From Orychophragmus violaceus (Eukaryota > Streptophyta > Magnoliopsida > Brassicales > Brassicaceae): a stretch of DNA of 64,000 nucleotides. The notes under the pieces are model-generated. The model ran no database searches. It was not told the DNA's origin and worked only from the letters and a program-made list of their open reading frames with translations. The stretch covers positions 95,351,006 through 95,415,005 of the forward strand of contig CM058235.1 in NCBI GenBank assembly GCA_030180135.1, in the 5' to 3' direction. The position numbers and the translations under genes were made by a program. This document shows, piece after piece, positions 57,381 to 64,000 of this stretch (the first letter of the stretch is position 1; every line of letters starts with the position of its first letter).

Positions 57381-58460
57381 ATGTTTCAGGAGCAAGCACG
57401 AACTGAGAGATACCAGACGGTTAAATCTCTCATTGAATGCAAGCTACCAAAGGACAGTCCGGTCAGTCCTCATGTCATTAAGATGATGGGTTATATTGAT
57501 AACCTGGGGAGGCTGGATTGTCCCATTAGCCAAGAGTTGGCTACTGACATCATTTTGCAGTCACTGCCGTCAAGCTATGATCAGTTTGTTATGAACTATA
57601 ACATGAACAACTTGACGAAGACGTTGACTGAGCTGCATGGCATGCTCAAGACAGCTGAGCCTAATATCAAGAAGGGCACTCCTAATGTACTCATGGTACA
57701 AGGGGGTAAGAAGTTTAAGAAACTTGGCAAGGGTAAGAGAAAGGGCAAGGCAGTCCAGGTTGAGAACCAGGACGCGCCTGCGCCAGCCCCGAAGCCCAAG
57801 CCGGGCCCATCTGAGACTGATAAGTGCCATTACTGTAAAGAGCTTGGGCATTGGAAGAGAAATTGCAACAAATTCTTGGAAGAGAAGAAGAAGAAGAAGA
57901 AGACTTTCGAGACTTCATCTTCAGGTATTTATGTTATAGAAGTAAATGTTACTACTTCTGGTTCTACTTCTTGGGTATTGGATACCGGCTGTGGTGCTCA
58001 TATTTGTACAAATATGCAGGCCCTAAGCAACGGTAGGACGTTGGAAAAGGGACAAGTGGACCTGCGCGTGGGGAATGGAGCAAGAGTTGCTGCATTAGCC
58101 GTAGGAACATATAACTTGTCTTTACCTTCTGGTTTGGTTTTAAAACTTAATAATTGCTACTATGTACCTGCGATAAGCAGAAACATTATTTCTATTCCTG
58201 TTTTGGATGTTGAAGGATATCAGTTTTCAATTAAGAATAAATGTTGTTCTTTTGATTACAATGATATATTTTATGGTAGCAGCCCATTAGAGAATGGGCT
58301 TTATGTTTTAAACCAAAGCACACCAATCTATAACATTAACACCAAGAGATTCAAATCAAATTACACGAATCAGACTTTTCTTTGGCATTGTCGTTTGGGC
58401 CACATAAACGAGAAACGGATTCAAAAGCTCCATAGTGATAGGCTTTTTGGGCTCATTTGA
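57381..58460 (+). pseudogene. Copia-3 Gag C-terminus, zinc knuckle, protease and pre-integrase
   Basis: A frame of 359 codons continues the Gag core (CKLPKDSPVSPHVIKMMGYI, ELATDIILQSLP). The zinc knuckle is at residues 149-162 (CHYCKELGHWKRNC). The aspartic protease motif DTG is at 201-203 (WVLDTGCGAHICT). The pre-integrase motif is near 336-353 (LWHCRLGHINEKRIQ). It is separated from the first Gag part by a frameshift at about 57345-57400. It ends early because of a one-base shift at about 58445-58455, where the next frame takes over. Confidence 0.9.
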
Positions 58461-61029
58461 TTATGAATCATGTGAGAAATGTGAATCTTGTTTACTAGGC
58501 AAAATGGCAAAGGCGCCTTTCAACAAACAAAATGAAAGGGCCAGTGACCTATTGGGCTTTATACATACAGATGTATGCGGCCCAATGAGCACAAGTGCTA
58601 GAGGAAATTTTCGATACTTCATTACCTTCACTGATGATTTCAGCAGGTATGGCTATGTCTATTTAATGAGACATAAGTCGGAATCTTTTGAAAAGTTCAA
58701 AGAGTTCCAAAATGAAGTACATAATCAACTTGGCAAAAGAATTAAGGCTCTTCGATCAGATCGTGGAGGAGAATACTTAAGCCAAGAATTCAGTGATCAT
58801 TTGAGAGATTGTGGAATTGTTTCACAACTCACTCCTCCTGGAACACCACAATGGAATGGCGTGTCTGAGAGGAGAAATCGGACTTTATTAGATATGGTTC
58901 GATCAATGATGAGTCTCTCAACTCTTCCATTATCCTTTTGGGGATACGCTCTAGAAACGTATGCGTTTACACTTAATAGGGTTCCGTCAAAATCAGTTGC
59001 AAAGACACCACATGAGATGTGGACAGGAAATGTTCCGAATGTGTCTTTCCTGAAGATTTGGGGCTGCGAAGCTTATGTTAAGAGATTAATTACAGATAAG
59101 CTCGAACCCAAATCTGATAAATGCTACTTCGTTGGTTATCCTAAGGAAACCAAGGCATACTACTTTTACAACCAATCCGAGAACAAAGTGTTTATTGCTC
59201 GGAACTGTGTTTTTCTTGAGAGAGAATTTCTTTCCACGAGAAACAGTGGGAGTAAAGTACAACTCGAAGAAGTTCGAGAACCGCAGGAAAATGTTCAACC
59301 CGTAGAGGAAGAGCAACAGATTGATCTACAAAGAGTTGTAGAGACCGCGCCTGTGGAGCCAGAAATTCGCCGATCCGAAAGGATCCGTCACGAACCCGAG
59401 AGATATGGATTTCTCGTAACCAATTGTCATGATTTGTTGATCATTGACAGTGACGAGCCAGCAAATTTCGAAGAAGCAATGATGAGCCCTGACTCCGAAA
59501 AGTGGCTAAAAGCCGCTGAATCCGAAATGGGATCCATGTCACAGAACCAAGTATGGACTTTGGTTGATTTACCCGATGGTGCAAGACCCATTAAGTGTAA
59601 ATGGATTTTCAAGAAGAAAATTGATGTGGATGGAAATATTCAGATATATAAAGCAAGGCTGGTGGCAAAAGGTTTCAAACAAATTCATGGTATTGACTAT
59701 GAAGAAACTTATTCCCTGGTCGCCATGCTTAAATCCATTCGGATTCTCCTAGCAACAGCCGCTCATTATGACTATGAGATCTGGCAGATGGACGTGAAAA
59801 CAGCTTTCCTTAACGGAATTCTGGAAGAGGATGTGTACATGACACAGCCCGAAGGTTTCATCGATCCAAATGCAGCTAGGAAGGTATGCAAGCTTCATCG
59901 ATCCATTTATGGACTGAAGCAAGCATCTCGGAGTTGGAATCTTCGTTTTGATGAAGCAGTCAAAAAGTTTGACTTCATCAGGAACGAAGAGGAACCATGT
60001 GTTTACAAGAAGACTAGTGGGAGCGCAGTTGCATTTCTCGTGTTGTATGTAGATGACATTCTTCTTCTCGGAAATGACGTTCCGTTGTTACAGTCTGTTA
60101 AGACTTGGCTCGGAAGTTGTTTTTCAATGAAAGACATGGGAGAAGCCGCGTATATTCTTGGAATAAGAATCTATAGAGATAGATTAAACAAGTTAATTGG
60201 ACTGTGTCAAGACACTTATATCGATAAAGTCTTACACAGGTTCAGAATGCAAGATTCCAAGAAGGGCTTCATACCAATGTCGTATGGCATAAGTCTCAGC
60301 AAGAAGCAGTGTCCTGAGACACCTGCTGAGCGAGAACGCATGAGTAGGATTCCCTATGCCTCGGCGTTGGGATCCATCATGTATGCCATGCTCTGTACTC
60401 GTCCAGATGTTGCTTGTGCTCTAAGCATGACGAGTAGATACCAATCGGATCCAGGTGAAAGTCACTGGACAGCAGTCAAGAATATCCTGAAGTATTTGAG
60501 AAATACTAAGGATAAATTCTTGGTGTACGGAGGAAGTGATGAGCTGGTAGTAAGTGGTTACACAGACGCAAGTTTTCAGACAGACAAAGATGATTTCCGA
60601 TCGCAATCTGGTTACATCTTTTGCCTGAATGGCGGTGCAGTCAGCTGGAAGAGTTCCAAGCAGGACACTGTAGCAGACTCCACGACTGAAGCTGAGTACC
60701 TCGCTGCTTCTGAAGCGGCAAAGGAGGCTGTTTGGATCAAGAAGTTCATCACTGAACTTGGTGTGATTCCTAGCATTTCTGAGCCAGTGGCTTTGTATTG
60801 TGACAACAATGGAGCCATTGCGCAAGCAAAGGAACCTAGATCACACCAGAAATCCAAACACATAGAAAGGAGATATCACCTCATCCGTGATATTGTGAAT
60901 AGAGGAGATGTGAAGATCAGCAGAGTCCCGACGGATGAGAATGTTGCTGATCCACTGACCAAGCCTCTCCCAAGACCTAAGCACGAGTTTCATACCACTG
61001 CTATAGGCATTAGATTTCTTAAGATGTGA
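58435..61029 (+). CDS. Copia-3 integrase, reverse transcriptase and RNase H
   Basis: An uninterrupted frame of 864 codons to the natural stop. Integrase: the end of the zinc region (CEKCESCLLGK, residues 13-23), then D46, D109 and E145, with 35 residues between the last two. RT spans about 370-620, with QMDVKTAFLNG, YGLKQASRSW and the catalytic YVDD at 538-541. RNase H spans about 705-830, with D711, the TTEAEY acidic site near 751-755 and D790. The first codon shown is not a true start; the protein would normally continue from the preceding frame. All catalytic residues appear intact, so only the upstream lesions prevent a full polyprotein. RNase H is highly similar to the remnants in Copia-1 and Copia-2. 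Confidence 0.93.
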   Translation: MIGFLGSFDYESCEKCESCLLGKMAKAPFNKQNERASDLLGFIHTDVCGPMSTSARGNFRYFITFTDDFSRYGYVYLMRHKSESFEKFKEFQNEVHNQLGKRIKALRSDRGGEYLSQEFSDHLRDCGIVSQLTPPGTPQWNGVSERRNRTLLDMVRSMMSLSTLPLSFWGYALETYAFTLNRVPSKSVAKTPHEMWTGNVPNVSFLKIWGCEAYVKRLITDKLEPKSDKCYFVGYPKETKAYYFYNQSENKVFIARNCVFLEREFLSTRNSGSKVQLEEVREPQENVQPVEEEQQIDLQRVVETAPVEPEIRRSERIRHEPERYGFLVTNCHDLLIIDSDEPANFEEAMMSPDSEKWLKAAESEMGSMSQNQVWTLVDLPDGARPIKCKWIFKKKIDVDGNIQIYKARLVAKGFKQIHGIDYEETYSLVAMLKSIRILLATAAHYDYEIWQMDVKTAFLNGILEEDVYMTQPEGFIDPNAARKVCKLHRSIYGLKQASRSWNLRFDEAVKKFDFIRNEEEPCVYKKTSGSAVAFLVLYVDDILLLGNDVPLLQSVKTWLGSCFSMKDMGEAAYILGIRIYRDRLNKLIGLCQDTYIDKVLHRFRMQDSKKGFIPMSYGISLSKKQCPETPAERERMSRIPYASALGSIMYAMLCTRPDVACALSMTSRYQSDPGESHWTAVKNILKYLRNTKDKFLVYGGSDELVVSGYTDASFQTDKDDFRSQSGYIFCLNGGAVSWKSSKQDTVADSTTEAEYLAASEAAKEAVWIKKFITELGVIPSISEPVALYCDNNGAIAQAKEPRSHQKSKHIERRYHLIRDIVNRGDVKISRVPTDENVADPLTKPLPRPKHEFHTTAIGIRFLKM

Positions 61030-61840
61030 TCTTGATTTCAGTGGGAGTTGTATTTGTTTTAGTTATGTCATGATGTTCACAAAAACATAATAGTTATGTT
61101 ATTTTAATGAAATTTGTTTCAGCATTATTTAATTGTGTTATTAAATAATAGTCCCAAAAGTAATTTATGACATCTTATAGGTCATCAAGTACGTGACTTG
61201 ATCATGAAACCCTATGAGCAAAAATGACATAAATTATATTGGTCCCTGGTCGAGGTTGTTAACGTGGGACATTAACAACCACGTGAGACTAGTATGTGAG
61301 GTGACTGATGACTATGTTTCATGGAGTCATTTAATAAGAGTATTAAAGTCAGTCACATAGATATGTGTTAGAGAACACATGATCGGACATGACCCGTTAA
61401 TGAGAACTCTACAAGTTGTTATATGAGTGTCATAAGAGTTTCTCATAACGACTAAAGAGTATAATCCTTAGACCTGAGTTCATCATGATTTCCTACATAT
61501 GGATTGGTCCGTCTTGACTTTGTCAAACGTCAGCCGTAACTGGTGATTATAACGACACTGATCAGGCATATCATGAAATATGAAAGGGACATGGATGGAA
61601 CAAGATGGGATTTGTACCTCCTATATAACAGGAGTTAAATATCTCTGGGCCTATCGAAGATTTGATACTGGAAATGCATGGCCGCGCTCAAACGAGGTGA
61701 TTGTCAGTCGTTTGTTTTTCAGCAGTACAAATCGGGATTCGATAAACGTGATCTGGCTTAATAAGGATGACACAGTTCTTGCCTTATGCTAGATTGAGAT
61801 ATAGCTACAAAGGGATTAAAGGAATAGATGATTCCAGTAC
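61030..61840 (+). other. Long 3' non-coding region of Copia-3
   Basis: About 810 bp between the pol stop and the purine tract. Blocks such as CCTTAGACCTGAGTTC and GGTCATCAAGTACGTGACTTG are shared with the corresponding regions of Copia-1 and Copia-2, although the LTRs differ strongly. No gene is seen. Confidence 0.75.
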
Positions 61841-61851
61841 AAGTGGGAGAT
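61841..61851 (+). other. Polypurine tract of Copia-3
   Basis: AAGTGGGAGAT directly precedes the 3' LTR start TGTTGGG, identical to the tract of Copia-1 and Copia-2. Confidence 0.88.
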
Positions 61852-62533
61852 TGTTGGGAATGTCCTGAAATCTATTGTGCTTACTCCTAAGTGAAAGTCG
61901 TATTGTCGAGATGAGACAATCATATAATACTAGGTAGTCATAATGCTTTGCTAGAAGCCACTTATGATCAATGAGTTTAGAACTCATTGCTAGTGTTATA
62001 TGATCCTACAGGGTCACACACCTAAGCAAACTGGACATTGTAGACGAGGTTGATCATTAGTGTAATGATCTATCGAATGCATATATGATATGCATTCGGT
62101 ATTGAAATTCTGGGGCCGTGTCGATCGACACCCATAAGTGTGTCGGACGACACAAATCGCGGATTAACAGATTGACTTGGTTTAATCGCTGGTTAATCCC
62201 GTGGCGGTTTAAGTCGACATATATAAGATATATGGTCAACCTAAAATCGAACTTAACCTAATACACAGCCACCAGAACATAGATAGAAACCTCTCTGGAG
62301 ATTAGATCTCTGTAGGGCACTAGCATCCCTGCAGTCCAGTTCGTGTGCGTGTGGATACCGGTAGAGGCACAGCTTTGAGGTGCTTCGTGATCTCGACTAC
62401 TTGCAAGACTTCCGCTGCATATTCACCAGGTAATCTGAGATCCCATAGATTCAATTATATTAACCCTAGATCCTAGGCTCGGAATTCAGACTAGGGTTGC
62501 TAATCCTGATTAGAACTGCTAGAAATTCCTTCA
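61852..62533 (+). repeat. 3' LTR of Copia-3, 682 bp
   Basis: Matches 55278-55958 with about twelve substitutions and one inserted C (about 1.8 percent). Several differences hit CG sites, for example GGTCGACAC becoming GGACGACAC. It ends AATTCCTTCA at 62533, and satellite resumes with TTAGGATCC. Confidence 0.93.
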
Positions 62534-64000
62534 TTAGGATCCTTCCCGGCGGTTCATCCGGTCATGATAATCCATCCCGTCAATCAGTATGGCCGGGATA
62601 TTCCTTCCCGTCAGTCCATTAGGAGGTTTTGGCCTTAGGATCCTTCCCCCGGGGGATAGAATCAGTTTATCCTATCCCGTCATTGTTTTTTCCACCAATT
62701 TCTTCACCAGACCTCTTTGTTATCCATTTGAGAGGTTTAGGTCTTGATAGTTTCAAAAAAACTCGAGTCAATTTTTTCGGGTCATGGAACCTTGGTTCTC
62801 GATAGGCTATAACCTTCCCACGGTGTATAGACGGGTTTTTCGGGTCATTTGTTTTCCACCAATTTCTTCACCAGACCTCTTTTATATCCCATTTTAAGGG
62901 TTTTGGTCATGATAGTTTCAAAAAAACTCGATCCAATTCTTCCTGGGTCATGGAAACTTGCATTTTGGACTTAGAATCCTTCTCGGCGGTGCATCTGGTC
63001 AGGATAATCCATCACGTCAGTCAGTATGGCCAGGATATTCTTTCCCGTCAGTCCATTAGGAGGTTTTGGCCTTAGGATCCTTCCCACGGTGGATAGAATC
63101 AGTTTATCCTATCCCGTCATTGTTTTTTCCACCAATTTCTTCACTTGACTTCTTTGTTATCCATTTGAGAGGTTTGGGTCTTGATAGTTTCAAAAAAACT
63201 CGAGTAAATTTTTTCGGGTCATGGAACCTTGGTTCTCGATAGGCTATAACCTTCCCACGGTGCATAGACGGGTTTTTCGGGTCATTTGTTTTCCACCAAT
63301 TTCTTCACCAGACCTCTTTTATATCCCATTTTAAGGGTTTTGGTCATGATAGTTTCAAAAAAACTCGATCCAATTCTTCCTGGGTCATGGAAACTTGCAT
63401 TTTGGCCTTAGAATCCTTCTCGGCGGTGCATCTGGTCAGGATAATCCATCACGTCAGTCAGTATGGCCGAGATACTCCTTCCCGTCATTTCGTTTCCATC
63501 CCATCAGTCATTCTGTCCGCGAGAATGCTAGTCTTTTTTTATTTTGGCCGAGGGATTCAACACCTTACGTCATTAGGGTGGTTTTTGGTCTTAGGATCCT
63601 TCCCGTCGGTGCATCTGGTCAGGATAATCCATCACGTCAGTCAGTATGGCTGAGATAGTCCTTCCCGTCATTGTGTTTCCATCCCGTCAGTCATTCTGTC
63701 CGCGAGTATGCTAGTCCTATGTTTTTTTGGTCGAGGGATTCCACACCTTACGTCATTAGGGTGGTTTTTGGTCTTCGGATCCTTCCCTTCGGTTCATCCG
63801 GTCAGGATAATCCATCCCGTCAGTCAAGATGGCCGATATAGTCCTTCCCGTCAGTTCGTTTCCATCCCGTTAGTCAGTATGGCCGAGATAGTCCTTCACG
63901 TCAGTTCGTTTCCATCCCATCAGTCATCTCGTCCGCGAGAATGCTAGTCTTTTTTAATTTTGGCCGAGGGATTCAACACCTTACGTCATTAGGGTGGTTT
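62534..64000 (+). repeat. Satellite array, plus orientation, to the window edge
   Basis: The array continues in plus orientation with two successive copies of the compound 166-bp-type block (62690-62960 and 63125-63390), then 183-bp-type units to the end. No gene is seen. It runs off the window. Confidence 0.92.

Larger units (their letters stand above)
55278..62533 (+). mobile_element. Nearly complete Ty1/copia element (Copia-3)
   Basis: The 7256-bp element is flanked by TTACG (55273-55277) and TTAGG (62534-62538). The satellite site normally reads CCTTAGGATCC, so this is a 5-bp target duplication with one mutation. Order: LTR, initiator-tRNA-Met primer site, long leader, gag, protease, integrase, RT, RNase H, 3' non-coding region, purine tract, LTR. 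Gag-pol carries one premature stop and two frameshifts. The LTRs differ by about twelve substitutions and one indel over 681 bp. Integrase before RT confirms Ty1/copia; the RNase H wording resembles the Angela/Tork/TAR branches, but I cannot fix the lineage. Confidence 0.93.

Noticed and set aside
57119..57939. Minus-strand and alternate plus frames within Copia-3 gag
   Set aside because: Shadows of gag; low-complexity Lys/Arg-rich segments.

Overview
This window looks like heterochromatic, probably pericentromeric, DNA from a higher plant. The evidence is a long satellite array interrupted by nested LTR retrotransposons of plant type: a chromodomain-bearing Ty3/gypsy element, Athila-type Ty3/gypsy elements with a tRNA-Asp-like primer site, and three Ty1/copia insertions, one of which shows a clear initiator-tRNA-Met primer site. 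I see no host gene, tRNA or rRNA. A Brassicaceae-like eudicot is my guess, but the sequence alone does not prove it.

Layout. 1-3575: satellite, reverse orientation. 3576-7376: truncated chromovirus (Tekay-like), minus strand, with its 3' LTR, chromodomain, integrase and RNase H. 7377-20653: satellite with many orientation flips and two recent tandem segmental duplications (about 3193 bp and 1525 bp). 20654-23770: rearranged Copia element (Copia-1), minus strand. 23771-27644: satellite. 27645-38370: two Athila-type elements lying tail to tail; the plus-strand one keeps only a Gag-like ORF and the minus-strand one keeps an intact pol ORF. 38371-44171: satellite, including a 337-bp-arm palindrome. 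44172-47079: degenerate Copia element (Copia-2), plus strand. 47080-55277: satellite. 55278-62533: nearly complete Copia element (Copia-3), plus strand. 62534-64000: satellite.

The satellite is a compound family. A unit of about 183-184 bp alternates with two related units of about 166-180 bp and with 50-bp sub-repeats. All three Copia insertions sit inside recognisable satellite units with matching or one-mismatch 5-bp target duplications, so the array existed before they inserted. LTR pairs differ by about 0.3 to 2 percent by my hand count, so the insertions are young. Several young elements are nonetheless already internally deleted or rearranged, which points to movement by proteins supplied in trans.

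The most interesting signals are two. First, a palindromic CGATCG-centred motif, usually in pairs about 20-22 bp apart, recurs in LTRs, leaders, coding frames and 3' regions of both the Athila-type and Copia elements. Second, Copia-1 has an inverted duplication of reverse-transcriptase/RNase H coding sequence that would fold into a 93-bp hairpin in its own transcript, and Copia-2 shows a degenerate version of the same arrangement.
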